From positions 62,001-126,000 of the forward strand of contig NZ_CP049251.1 of assembly GCF_011046895.1 (NCBI RefSeq): a stretch of 64,000 nucleotides of DNA, written 5' to 3'. The translations under genes and the position numbers were made by a program. Source of the DNA: Rhizobium rhizoryzae. GTDB taxonomy: Bacteria > Pseudomonadota > Alphaproteobacteria > Rhizobiales > Rhizobiaceae. Positions within the stretch are counted from its first letter, which is position 1; every line of letters begins with the position of its first letter. Of this stretch, positions 1-8,440 are shown piece by piece. The notes beneath the pieces were generated by a model. The model was not told the origin of the DNA and searched no databases. It saw only the letters and a program-made list of their open reading frames with translations.

Positions 1-681
1 GGCGTCGGCATTCTTGCCTCCGCGCTCAGTCAGCACGATCCCGGTGTCTCGATAGATGCGATAGTCCGGTTCGACCTCGACGACATCTGCGAGTTTTGGA
101 TTGGCGACCTGCCAGATGTTCCAAATGATCCACGCGTCGTAAGACTTGTCCTCGGTCCAGGCTTTTTTGGCTTCGGCACTGTTGGCGGCAAACGTCTTGA
201 TATTGGCGCGAAGAGCTTTCACCTTTTCAATGTCGCCGGTTCGTCCGGCCATGTCTTCCCAAAGACCGTTCTGCCCGGCACCATTGACGACAAGCACTTT
301 GTGGCCGGGCTTGAACAGATCGGCGAGGCCGGTGATCTTCTCCGGGTTCCCCGGACGCACCAGGATAGCGGATGGGCGCAGGTAGAGCGGCACGACATCA
401 GCGTCCTTGATCTGGCCGTCCATCGCCTTCACGAAATCCGACATCATCGTCTCGGAGCCGCTGAAGATCAGGTCGGCATTGTCTTTAGCCTTGCCGATCC
501 ATTGCGGCGTCGGGCCGGCGGTAACGATAACCTTGTTGTCGGAGCTTTTCTCGAAGGCGGCTGCCGCCTCCTTCATGGCAGGGAGTGGTCCACCGGGACC
601 ATAGACGTGGATATCGGCGGCAAGCGTTGGTGCTGTCGTGGCGACAAGAATCGCCGCGCCGGTGATGATGGATTTCAGCAT
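1..681 (-). CDS. Periplasmic substrate-binding protein (partial)
   Basis: The gene starts at an ATG at 681 behind a strong GGAGGAAA ribosome site and stays open to the window edge, so the C terminus is missing. The first 22 or so residues form a Sec signal peptide (MLKSIITGAAILVATTAPTL, then an Ala-rich cleavage site). The mature part reads like a ModA-type or AccA-like extracellular solute-binding protein, with VYGPGGPLPAMKEAAAAFEK near the N terminus and YLRPSAILVRPGNPEKI further on. The ligand cannot be told from sequence; an oxyanion is plausible for the family. It is divergent from the LysR gene at 808, and the 126-bp gap probably holds both promoters. Confidence 0.8.
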   Translation of the reverse strand, partial: MLKSIITGAAILVATTAPTLAADIHVYGPGGPLPAMKEAAAAFEKSSDNKVIVTAGPTPQWIGKAKDNADLIFSGSETMMSDFVKAMDGQIKDADVVPLYLRPSAILVRPGNPEKITGLADLFKPGHKVLVVNGAGQNGLWEDMAGRTGDIEKVKALRANIKTFAANSAEAKKAWTEDKSYDAWIIWNIWQVANPKLADVVEVEPDYRIYRDTGIVLTERGGKNADA

Positions 682-807
682 GGTATTTCCTCCGTGTCTG
701 GTAGGAGAAAACTAGCGCCATTCTGCATCAGTTCCATCGCATAATTTTGCTACGAACATTCGGAAAAATCGATTATAACTCGGAGCAGATTCAAGGTTGC
801 TATCTTC

Positions 808-1695
808 ATGACCCTCGACCAGTTGCGCATCTTCGCCGAAGTCGCCCGCCAACAGCACATCACCAAGGCTGCCAAAGCGATGAACATGACGCAGTCGGCC
901 GTCAGTGCTGCGGTCATCGCGCTTGAGGAACGGCACGGCGTGGCTTTGTTCGACCGGATCGGTCGTTCTATCGTCCTAAACCAAACCGGAACGATCTTTC
1001 TCGAGCATGCACTTCAGGTCTTGGCTGAAGCGAAAGCCGCCGAGTCTGCGCTAAGCGACCTTGCCGGACTTTTGCGCGGGGAATTGTCTGTTATGGCGAG
1101 CCAGACTGTTGGCGCCTATTGGCTGCCTTCCAGGCTTGCGACTTTCCACGCACGCTATCCTGGTCTCGGTCTCGACGTCAGGATCGGCAATACCGAGGCG
1201 GTAGGCGACGCGGTTGAGGCAGGGCGGGTTGAGCTCGGCGTTGTAGAGGGCGCGGTCGACAGACCGGCCTTGTTGTCGCGCATGATCGCCACGGATGAGA
1301 TGATCCTCGTCGTGTCGCCAACTCATCCATGGGCCAAAGGCAAAAAGCTCGGAAAGGCCGATTTTGAAGACGCGACATGGGTTCTTCGCGAGCCCGGATC
1401 GGGAACACGGCTCGCCTTCGAGACGATGATGACGAAAGAGAAATTGAAGCTGCAGGCGTTGAACGTTGCAATTGTCCTGCCCGGAAACGAGGCCGTGCTC
1501 GGCGCAGTCGAGGCCGGCATGGGGGCAACACTGACATCGCGAAGTGCTGCCCAGACCGAACTCAACAGCGGCCTGCTGGTCGAGGCCAATGCTTCTCCGC
1601 TTCCGCGCCCATTCTTCCTGCTCCGGCATAAGGAGCGGTATCGCTCCAAGGCGGCCGATGCGTTCGAAGCCCTGTTGTCGGAACAGACACGATGA
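808..1695 (+). CDS. LysR-family transcriptional regulator
   Basis: This 295-residue protein has the N-terminal LysR winged helix-turn-helix at about residues 1-60 (MTLDQLRIFAEVARQQHITK, then MTQSAVSAAVIALEERHGVA) followed by a two-lobed effector domain. Length is normal for the family. Its stop overlaps the next start in an ATGA arrangement, so it is translationally coupled to the UDG-like gene and probably co-transcribed with the anion transporter at 2382. By position it could control the divergent binding protein, this operon, or both. The effector is unknown; regulators of this general type beside TDT transporters sometimes sense sulfite or other small anions, which here is only inference. 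Confidence 0.9.
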   Translation: MTLDQLRIFAEVARQQHITKAAKAMNMTQSAVSAAVIALEERHGVALFDRIGRSIVLNQTGTIFLEHALQVLAEAKAAESALSDLAGLLRGELSVMASQTVGAYWLPSRLATFHARYPGLGLDVRIGNTEAVGDAVEAGRVELGVVEGAVDRPALLSRMIATDEMILVVSPTHPWAKGKKLGKADFEDATWVLREPGSGTRLAFETMMTKEKLKLQALNVAIVLPGNEAVLGAVEAGMGATLTSRSAAQTELNSGLLVEANASPLPRPFFLLRHKERYRSKAADAFEALLSEQTR

Positions 1696-2318
1696 CCTAT
1701 CGCGGACCTGATACGCTCTGGCACGAGCATCGACGCGAGGAGCGGTTGGCCGCGCTTGACAGCGCGCATATGCAGCCATTGAACGCCTTCCGGGAGCACC
1801 TTCAGCTTAACTCCGACCGGGATATGCCGAACTTCGATCCATACGATGGCGGTATCAGCGCAAGACTGCTGATCATTTTGGAGACGCCTGGACCAAGTCC
1901 GGTCGAACGCGGCCGGCGTTTCGTTTCGATCGATAACCCGACCGGCACGGCGAAGAACCTGCGCACGGCGCTGACTGGCGCAGGGATATCGCGCCGAGAC
2001 ATCGTTCTGTGGAATACGGTCCCGTGGGTCCGCGCAACCCGAGGCTCGATCGTGGCCAGCGAGCGGCGCGAGGGCATCATGGGACTTGCAGGCCTTCTGC
2101 CGCTGCTGCCGAACCTACGTGTCGCCATCCTGGCGGGCGCGGTGGCGAGCGGTGCTGAAGGTGTACTGGTGGATGCCGGCATCGAGGTGATCCTCTGCCC
2201 CCATCCGAGCCCGACGCTGATCAATACCTCGCCGACGCTGCGCGACCGCCTTCACGCGGCTTTCGAAGCTGCCGCCGCAAAACTCGATCAATCGAAAACA
2301 GCGATCGAAATATCCTGA
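1692..2318 (+). CDS. Uracil-DNA glycosylase superfamily protein
   Basis: The 208-residue product carries the two hallmarks of UDG-superfamily folds: a LETPGPSPVERGRRF segment near residue 60, matching the G-x-x-P water-activating motif, and a C-terminal HPSP motif in ILCPHPSPTLIN that would contact the DNA backbone. WNTVPW at about 117 is also typical. The role would be removal of uracil or a related damaged base, or a derived function. It overlaps the LysR gene by four bases and is followed after 63 bp by a membrane transporter, an odd partner for a repair enzyme. The exact UDG family cannot be assigned by eye. Confidence 0.75.
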   Translation: MTYRGPDTLWHEHRREERLAALDSAHMQPLNAFREHLQLNSDRDMPNFDPYDGGISARLLIILETPGPSPVERGRRFVSIDNPTGTAKNLRTALTGAGISRRDIVLWNTVPWVRATRGSIVASERREGIMGLAGLLPLLPNLRVAILAGAVASGAEGVLVDAGIEVILCPHPSPTLINTSPTLRDRLHAAFEAAAAKLDQSKTAIEIS

Positions 2319-2381
2319 AATATGCGTTGGAACTGATTGATCTACCCTCGTATTTTCTCCTCAACGATCAGGAGAAATTCG

Positions 2382-3524
2382 ATGCACAAGGTTGTTGCCT
2401 TCAAGAGGCCGGTCACGCCAGCCCCGGACGTTCCTATGCAGGGCTACGTCATACGGAACTTTACGCCAAATTGGTTCGCGACCACGATGGGTACCGGCAT
2501 CCTTTCGGTCGCTCTCGCACAGTTTCCTGGGCATCCGTGGCTTTTCGCGATGGGTCAGGCGCTTTGGCTCTTCAATATCCTGCTATTTGTTACCTGCACA
2601 ACGCTCTACACGGCACGCTGGCTGCTCTATTTTCATGAGGCAAGCCGCGTCTTCTCGCATTCTGTCGTGTCGATGTTTTTTGGCTGCATCCCGATGGGAC
2701 TGGCAACCATCATCAATGGCTTTCTGATCTACGGCATCCCGCATATCGGCGACACGGCGGTGGCGATCGCAACGATGCTCTGGTGGATCGACGTCACACT
2801 TTCGCTGGCCTGCGGTCTTGCAATCCCGTTCATGATGTTTACGCGCCAATCGCACTCGATCGACCAAATGACAGCGGTCTGGCTGCTGCCGATCGTGGCG
2901 AGCGAGGTGGCGGCCGTCAGCGGTGGCCTGCTTTTGCCCCACATCGCCGACGCTCAAACGCAGTTGACGGTGCTGATGACCAGCCTGGTCCTATGGGCCT
3001 GCTCGGTTCCGCTGGCCATGAGCGTGCTCGTGATCCTTTTCCTGCGCATGGCGGTCCACAAGCTTCCGCATGTCAACATGGCCGCCTCGAGCTGGCTGGC
3101 TCTCGGCCCGATCGGAACCGGTGCCCTTGGTCTTCTCGTCATGAGCCAGGCCGGACCCGCCGTGTTGTCGGCGAATGGATTGGCGAGCGTTGCTCCGGCC
3201 TTCGGTGGTGCCAGCTTCCTCGGCGCGATCCTCCTGTGGGGCTACGGCATCTGGTGGCTGGCGACTGCTGTCCTGATCACCTTGCGCTACCTTCGCGAGG
3301 GCCTGCCATTCAATATCGGCTGGTGGGGCTATACCTTCCCGCTTGGCGTGTTTGCCGTCGCCACGCTTCGTCTCTCAACGATGGTGCCGATGTCGTCTAT
3401 CGCAATCTTTGGCGCGGTTCTTGTTATTGCACTTGTCTGCATGTGGCTGCTGGTCGCGGCCAAGACGATCAAGGGCACTCTTGACCGCTCGCTCTTCGTC
3501 TCGCCCTGCCTCAAGGCCGACTGA
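2382..3524 (+). CDS. TDT/SLAC1-family anion transporter (TehA-like)
   Basis: A hydrophobic 380-residue protein with about ten membrane segments. It matches the tellurite-resistance/dicarboxylate transporter family (TehA, Mae1, Ssu1, SLAC1), for example NWFATTMGTGILSVALAQF near the N terminus and WWGYTFPLGVFAVATLRL near the C terminus. Members move anions such as sulfite, malate or nitrate; the substrate here is not determined. I place the start at the ATG at 2382 because of the AGGAGAAATTCG ribosome site; an open frame extends 45 bases upstream without one. A perfect hairpin terminator follows the stop. The gene sits in a LysR-UDG-transporter operon divergent from a binding protein. Confidence 0.85.
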   Translation: MHKVVAFKRPVTPAPDVPMQGYVIRNFTPNWFATTMGTGILSVALAQFPGHPWLFAMGQALWLFNILLFVTCTTLYTARWLLYFHEASRVFSHSVVSMFFGCIPMGLATIINGFLIYGIPHIGDTAVAIATMLWWIDVTLSLACGLAIPFMMFTRQSHSIDQMTAVWLLPIVASEVAAVSGGLLLPHIADAQTQLTVLMTSLVLWACSVPLAMSVLVILFLRMAVHKLPHVNMAASSWLALGPIGTGALGLLVMSQAGPAVLSANGLASVAPAFGGASFLGAILLWGYGIWWLATAVLITLRYLREGLPFNIGWWGYTFPLGVFAVATLRLSTMVPMSSIAIFGAVLVIALVCMWLLVAAKTIKGTLDRSLFVSPCLKAD

Positions 3525-3530
3525 TGATCG

Positions 3531-3567
3531 AAACACTCCGGCATTGCTCATGCCGGAGTGTTTTTTC
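3531..3567 (+). terminator. Rho-independent terminator
   Basis: A perfect 14-bp stem (AAACACTCCGGCAT paired with ATGCCGGAGTGTTT), a 5-base loop and a T run, seven bases after the stop of the TDT transporter. It ends the LysR-UDG-transporter unit and separates it from the DsbA-like gene. Confidence 0.92.
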
Positions 3568-3589
3568 TCGTAACCGAACAGGAGAAGAC

Positions 3590-4210
3590 ATGACGTTTCG
3601 TATGATGGCCGTGATCGTCGGCATTGCTTTGGGATGCGTGACATCGGCCAAGGCCGAAACCTTGCAGGATTTGATGAACCCGGCCGTATTCCAAGACAGC
3701 TTCGTTGGCGAGAAGACCGCTCCAGTGACGCTTGTCGTCTATTCCTCCCCAACCTGCAGCCACTGCATCGACTTCCATGAACGAGACCTGCCGAAACTGC
3801 AGGATACATATGTCGCATCGGGTAAGTTGAAGATCGCTTACCGGCCCTTCGTGCGAAACTCGGTGGATGCCGTTATCTTCATGCTGGCGAATGCGCGGGG
3901 CCGAGACAAATTCGACGAGACGGTATCGTCCTTCATGACGAAATTCGATGAGATTGCCGGCGCCGCCAATGCCGAGGATGCATTGCGCGAGATCGCCGCT
4001 AGCATGGGCATCAACCGCGCGGGTTTCGATCGCGCTGTCGCCGATCAGGCCTATCTCGACAAGCTCAATGCTGCGACGACCGAAGCGAACAAAAAATTCG
4101 GCGTGGCCGGCACGCCATCGTTTTTCGTCAACGGCCAACAGGTTCGGATTGAAATGAGTTTCAACGAGGTCGCTAAAGCAGTCATGAAAGCCACCGCCAG
4201 CCTGGAGTGA
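3590..4210 (+). CDS. DsbA-family thiol oxidoreductase (exported)
   Basis: A 206-residue protein with a signal peptide (MTFRMMAVIVGIALGCVTSA, cleavage after AKA) and a thioredoxin fold of the DsbA type. The active site is a C-S-H-C pair in SSPTCSHCIDFHERD, and the cis-proline loop is GTPSFFVNG at about residue 172. It probably oxidises or repairs disulfides in periplasmic proteins. The start at 3590 has a good AGGAGAAG site; the open frame starts earlier but that part is inside the preceding terminator. It is transcribed separately from the transporter and ends 421 bp before the DUF305 gene. Confidence 0.87.
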   Translation: MTFRMMAVIVGIALGCVTSAKAETLQDLMNPAVFQDSFVGEKTAPVTLVVYSSPTCSHCIDFHERDLPKLQDTYVASGKLKIAYRPFVRNSVDAVIFMLANARGRDKFDETVSSFMTKFDEIAGAANAEDALREIAASMGINRAGFDRAVADQAYLDKLNAATTEANKKFGVAGTPSFFVNGQQVRIEMSFNEVAKAVMKATASLE

Positions 4211-4631
4211 AACCAAAATCTGAGAGTGGCGGAATTCTCTGAGGGAAGTTTTCCTACGATCGACCAGGCTGGTTTTCCTCTGAAAAGACGGACGACTGGG
4301 CGCCGTCGTCGAACGGCTTAGAATGTCTGCTTTTTCGCCCTGTTCCAACCGGCCGTTCATTCTCCATACCGCAATCCGCTGCGGGTATCGCCCTCAGACA
4401 TCGTTCACATGCAGATTAGATGCAACGCGCGTGATCCTCTTGGCGGCATATGAGCAAGCAGTATTTGGGCACGCTTCGAGTCAAGATCCGCCTTCCATAA
4501 TTCTTAGCGCAGACCGGCATAGTGCCGCGCGTGCCAACCGCTCACGCCGACGTGAGGAAAAATACGGATGAGCAATGGAATAAACGGCGACCCACAGCGT
4601 TCTTATCCACTCAAGCCAAAAGGATTCCGCC
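4211..4631. other. Intergenic stretch without a recognised gene
   Basis: 421 bp between the DsbA-like gene and the DUF305 gene. Short open frames here lack ribosome sites and protein-like composition. The promoter of the DUF305/beta-propeller pair presumably lies at its right end. Nothing else was recognised. Confidence 0.5.
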
Positions 4632-5033
4632 ATGCGCGTCTACAGTTTCATACTTGTTGCCAGTTTTGCCATTGTGGGAAGTGCAACTGCTGAGCAGTCC
4701 CACGACCACCATCCGGCGATGAGCATGGAAGATAGCGGCACTTCCACTGCGTTCTCCAAAAGCATGAAGGTCGCCATGGACAAAATGCATGCCGGCATGA
4801 TGGCGGTACCCGAAACAGGCAATCCAGACCACGATTTTCTGGCGCAGATGATCCCACATCACCAGGGCGCCATCGACATGGCCAAGGCTATGTTGCTCAC
4901 CACCAAAGATCCGCAGATCCGAAACCTCGCCCAGTCGATCATCACAGAGCAGGCTTACGAAATTCAGTTGATGAATTCGATGCTCACACAACAGCGCGGC
5001 TCCGTCGCCGCCAACCCGGAGACTTCGAAATGA
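4632..5033 (+). CDS. DUF305 (CopM-like) exported His/Met-rich protein
   Basis: A 133-residue exported protein with a signal peptide (first 20 residues) and a His/Met-rich segment (EQSHDHHPAMSMED). The core shows the DUF305 signature MIPHHQGAIDMAKAML. DUF305 proteins are ferritin-like helical bundles; several, such as CopM, bind copper or silver in the periplasm. Metal binding is family knowledge supported by the His and Met content; the metal is not known. The stop overlaps the start of the next gene in an ATGA junction, so it is coupled to the beta-propeller protein. Confidence 0.85.
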   Translation: MRVYSFILVASFAIVGSATAEQSHDHHPAMSMEDSGTSTAFSKSMKVAMDKMHAGMMAVPETGNPDHDFLAQMIPHHQGAIDMAKAMLLTTKDPQIRNLAQSIITEQAYEIQLMNSMLTQQRGSVAANPETSK

Positions 5034-6406
5034 AACGTTCCGCAGCCCTGCTGATCGCCCTGATGGCGAGCACCCCAGCCTTTGCCCTGCCCGAATCCAA
5101 GGACCGGGTCTATGCTGCTGACCAGAACAGCAACACCGTATCTGTCATCGATCCATCGACCAACACGCTTCTCGGCCTGATCAAGCTCGGCGACCCACGC
5201 CCGAATGTCTTGAGCCCGCTCTACAAGGGTGAGGTCAACGTCCACGGCCTTGGCTTCTCGCCGGATCACCGCACTATCGTCGCCGTCTCGACCGTGACCA
5301 ATTCCGTGACCTTCATCGATACCGAGACAAACAAGATCAAAGGCGTCGCCTATATCGGCCGCAACCCGCACGAGGCCTTCTTCACGCCGGATGGCAAACA
5401 CGTCTGGGCAACAGTGCGGGGCGAGGATTACCTTTCGGTCATCGATGCGAAGACATTCAAGGAGACCGATCGCATCAAGACCGAAAGCGGTCCCGGCATG
5501 ACGATCTTTACGCCAGACGGCAAGCGCGCCTTTGTGGCCAACAGCTTCAATCCGGTCGTTCAGGTGTTCGATGTAGCGTCGAAAAAGCTGCTTGCATCCA
5601 TTCCGGTGGTCTCGCCATTCTCGCCTTTCATTCAGGTGACGCCAGATGGAAAGGAAGCTTGGCTAACCCACAAGGATGTCGGCAAGGTGACGCGGATTGA
5701 TACCAAGACATTGAAAGTCAAGGGCGTGATCGATAGCGGTCCGATCACCAACCATCTGGCGTTCGCCAAAACATCCACCGGAACATTGGCTTATGTGACC
5801 ATCGGCGGCGAGAACGTCGTAAAAGTCTACACGCTAGACGACGAGGCCAAGCTGATAGCCACCATTCCCGTCGGCGCCCTGCCGCACGGTGTCTGGGGTT
5901 CTGGCGACGGCAGCCGCGTCTTTGTTGGCCTTGAAAACGGCGACGCGGTGGACGTGATCGACACGCAGAAGAATGAGAAGATCGCCCATATCCCCTCAGG
6001 CCAGGCCCCACAAGCGCTGATCTACGTTCCGGATGCGGTCCCGACAGGCGATGGCCGCCAAAACCTTGAACCACGCAAGGACATGCCGGAGAACATCACA
6101 CTTATGCTGAAGCCTGCCGCAGATGCGCAAGGCGGCGGCATGGTCGTCTCGCGCAATCTTGGCCTGATCGATATCGTAGATCTCAGCGTATCGAAATTGA
6201 AGCCGGACACGGCTTATGCGCTGTTGTTCGAAGGTCAGCCGGAACCGATCGTGGCGTTCAAGACGGATGCCAAAGGTGCCGCGATGGCATCGGCCACCAG
6301 TCCGACCCGCTCCATCGTTAAACCGGGCGAAGCCTCCAAGACACCTAAGGTTATCCTCGTTGAGGGAACAGAACCGTCAGCAACTACGGTCTTGCAGAGC
6401 AACTAA
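5030..6406 (+). CDS. YVTN/cytochrome D1-like beta-propeller protein, exported
   Basis: A 458-residue exported protein with a signal peptide (MKRSAALLIALMASTPAFAL) and repeated blades of the YVTN/YncE type, for example VYAADQNSNTVSVIDPSTNT near residue 30, VSTVTNSVTFIDTETNKI, VWATVRGEDYLSVIDAKT and VFVGLENGDAVDVIDTQK. The last 120 residues leave the propeller and form an extra domain of unknown role. Such propellers act as scaffolds or bind haem or metal in the periplasm. It is coupled to the DUF305 gene, suggesting a shared role in metal or redox handling. A terminator follows at 6445. Confidence 0.85.
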   Translation: MKRSAALLIALMASTPAFALPESKDRVYAADQNSNTVSVIDPSTNTLLGLIKLGDPRPNVLSPLYKGEVNVHGLGFSPDHRTIVAVSTVTNSVTFIDTETNKIKGVAYIGRNPHEAFFTPDGKHVWATVRGEDYLSVIDAKTFKETDRIKTESGPGMTIFTPDGKRAFVANSFNPVVQVFDVASKKLLASIPVVSPFSPFIQVTPDGKEAWLTHKDVGKVTRIDTKTLKVKGVIDSGPITNHLAFAKTSTGTLAYVTIGGENVVKVYTLDDEAKLIATIPVGALPHGVWGSGDGSRVFVGLENGDAVDVIDTQKNEKIAHIPSGQAPQALIYVPDAVPTGDGRQNLEPRKDMPENITLMLKPAADAQGGGMVVSRNLGLIDIVDLSVSKLKPDTAYALLFEGQPEPIVAFKTDAKGAAMASATSPTRSIVKPGEASKTPKVILVEGTEPSATTVLQSN

Positions 6407-6444
6407 CAGTTTGGCTGCCTGTTAAAGGCAACCCCGAAACAAGT

Positions 6445-6480
6445 TGACTGCGGCGTTCGTACAATGCCGCAGTCATTTTT
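6445..6480 (+). terminator. Rho-independent terminator
   Basis: A 10-bp perfect stem (TGACTGCGGC with GCCGCAGTCA), 11-base loop and TTTTT tail after the beta-propeller gene. It lies between convergent genes and separates them. Confidence 0.88.
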
Positions 6481-6501
6481 GACATTGAGATTGACCCGGT
6501 T

Positions 6502-7281
6502 TCAAATCATTCCTTGATAAATCGCAGTTGCGATCGGAAGGAGCTTTGCCCGATCGACCGAGGCGGATACCGCGAAATCGAACCCCTGATCCACCCAGAC
6601 AAAGCTGGACACGCCGTTTTTCTCTTCAAACGTGAACGCTGTCTGCGCTGATTGGCCGGCGCGTAGATAAACGGCCAGCCTCTCGCCTTTGTCATCCTCG
6701 TACATGAGTTGTGCAGCCGCAGCGCCACCGCCCGGAAGGACGCGTCCGCCGAGCAGCTTATACCCGAATGCCGAAAGGTTCGGTGGCGTCAGTGCCCGGC
6801 CGGATCGCTTCGACAGCCATGTGACCAGATGTGCCTCGTCATCCGCTCCAACTTCGACCGGATGGGCTACTTCGACCACGAAGGTCCGATAGGCGTCAGA
6901 TGCATTCGCGGCAAAACCCGCCTCGGACAATCGCGCTGCGTTGATTTGCACGCCTTCAGGCTTTAGCCACCAGCCACCGGCCAGGCCTATTCCCAGGAAG
7001 ATGCAAGCGGTCATGGCGGAGCGATACCAGCCTCGTCTTCGCAAAGCTGCGTTGGACTGAAGGTTGGCGATGCGCAGCCGCGCTGGAATGGGCTCTGCGA
7101 ATTTTTCAGACAGCCGCACACGTAAGGCTTCCCGGTCCGCAAGCTGTTGCGTGACCCTTGCGCTCACTTCAGGATGACCAGCAAGATAGGCGTCGACAAG
7201 CGCCTGACGGTCAGGCGGTAGCTTTCCGTCGATGTAAGCCTGAAGATCATCTTCGCCGATCGGCGAACCGGTGTTCATCAT
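6502..7281 (-). CDS. Membrane anti-sigma factor
   Basis: A 259-residue protein: an N-terminal cytoplasmic helical region with DLQAYIDGKLPPDRQALVDAY, the usual start of rhizobial anti-ECF factors, one membrane helix at about 85-103 (SAMTACIFLGIGLAGGWWL), and a periplasmic domain. It should bind and hold the sigma factor encoded just upstream until a periplasmic signal arrives. Its ATG overlaps the sigma stop by four bases (ATGA), as is usual for such pairs. No canonical HxxxCxxC zinc motif is visible. Confidence 0.85.
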   Translation of the reverse strand: MMNTGSPIGEDDLQAYIDGKLPPDRQALVDAYLAGHPEVSARVTQQLADREALRVRLSEKFAEPIPARLRIANLQSNAALRRRGWYRSAMTACIFLGIGLAGGWWLKPEGVQINAARLSEAGFAANASDAYRTFVVEVAHPVEVGADDEAHLVTWLSKRSGRALTPPNLSAFGYKLLGGRVLPGGGAAAAQLMYEDDKGERLAVYLRAGQSAQTAFTFEEKNGVSSFVWVDQGFDFAVSASVDRAKLLPIATAIYQGMI

Positions 7282-7787
7282 TTTACCCTTCGCAAGGTCG
7301 CGGGCGTCTTGTTGTCTAGGATAGATCGGAATTTCTGCCTGGCGCGCGACAGCCGGGACATCACGGTTCCGACCGGCACACCAATGACGGCAGCAGCCTG
7401 CTCATAGGACAGATCCTCGACGCCGACCAGAAGCAGAAGCGATTTTTGATCGTCGGAAAGCCTATCGAGCGCTTCGAGTATATCGCGCACGGCAATGCCA
7501 TGATCCTGATCGGCTGGCGATCCGGGGAGCGTGACGGTATCGAGGTCGTGGTGTGGACCCCGGCGCTGGGATTGGCGTCCAGCCGAAATGTGCAGGTTTC
7601 GCATGATGGTAAACAGCCATGCCCGCAGGTCACCATCAGTCCGGCGCAGATACCAGCGTGATATCGCACGCTCAAGGCAATCCTGCACGAGATCGTCGGC
7701 GCGGTTGTGATCACGCAGAAGCGCGAAGGCATAGCGTCGCAATGCCGGTATTTCAGCCTCCAGTCGCATCGCCATTGTCGACATCAT
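7278..7787 (-). CDS. ECF RNA polymerase sigma factor
   Basis: A 169-residue group IV sigma factor. Region 2 is seen in LRDHNRADDLVQDCLERAI and the following WLFTIMRNLHI, and region 4 as LSYEQAAAVIGVPVGTVMSR close to the C terminus. The start at 7787 has a GAAGGG site eight bases upstream. It lies 54 bp downstream of the SnoaL-like gene and overlaps the anti-sigma gene, so all three may be one operon. The target promoters are not known; the nearby exported DsbA, DUF305 and propeller proteins are possible regulon members. Confidence 0.9.
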   Translation of the reverse strand: MMSTMAMRLEAEIPALRRYAFALLRDHNRADDLVQDCLERAISRWYLRRTDGDLRAWLFTIMRNLHISAGRQSQRRGPHHDLDTVTLPGSPADQDHGIAVRDILEALDRLSDDQKSLLLLVGVEDLSYEQAAAVIGVPVGTVMSRLSRARQKFRSILDNKTPATLRRVK

Positions 7788-7841
7788 CAGCCCTTCGGAT
7801 CGGTGGCCACACCGGCGAAGCCGGCATGGCCACCCGTCGCC

Positions 7842-8264
7842 TTACTTTGCAGGCGGGTTGACCTGCCAGATTTCGTCGACAAGTTTTCCGTCACGATAGG
7901 TCATGATGTAAAGAACGGGAACCTTGTTCTTGCCGGCAAAGACAACATTCGCGGCAACGGTCGCGCCCTTGGGATTGGCTGCCTCCCAGAGTTCACCGAC
8001 TGTGGCGGTCTGTTCGCCCTGTGCCGTCGAGAATTTGGCCCAGACTTCCGCAATCGCCTTTTCCGACGCATAAGTGCCGTCGAGCGGACCACCAATCCAG
8101 GCAAGGGAAGGATCCTTGCCGTAGTCTTTGGTGATTGTCGCGACATCGCCCTTGGCAATCGCTTCGATACGGGTCTTGGCCATGTCCATGGCAGGGCCAG
8201 CAAGGGCTGCACCGGTAGACATGAGAAAAGCGAGCGGCAGAGCCATCAGAACTGTTTTGCGCAT
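7842..8264 (-). CDS. Exported SnoaL/NTF2-like protein
   Basis: A 140-residue protein with a clear signal peptide (MRKTVLMALPLAFLMSTGAA, cleavage after ALA) and an NTF2-like alpha+beta fold (DMAKTRIEAIAKGDVATITK, ending YRDGKLVDEIWQVNPPAK). The start at 8264 has an AGGAGATC site; the open frame reaches 8312 without one. It probably binds a small ligand in the periplasm. Because it precedes the ECF sigma/anti-sigma pair on the same strand, it may be co-transcribed or autoregulated with them. Confidence 0.78.
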   Translation of the reverse strand: MRKTVLMALPLAFLMSTGAALAGPAMDMAKTRIEAIAKGDVATITKDYGKDPSLAWIGGPLDGTYASEKAIAEVWAKFSTAQGEQTATVGELWEAANPKGATVAANVVFAGKNKVPVLYIMTYRDGKLVDEIWQVNPPAK

Positions 8265-8440
8265 AGTGTGATCTCCTTGTTGAAATGACAGCAGAGAGAC
8301 GCTGGCAATCACGCGTTATTCCACCCGGCAGCAAAATAATTTTTCACTCTTTCACTGCGCTCAAGGATATGGAACTCTTTTTTGCTTGTAGAACGGATTC
8401 CTTGGGCGAAGTTCCACATGAAGATGCGTCGTATTTGGGC

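Noticed and set aside
1051..1779. Long minus-strand frame opposite the LysR gene
   Set aside because: It is a shadow of the LysR reading frame with Arg/Cys-rich random composition.
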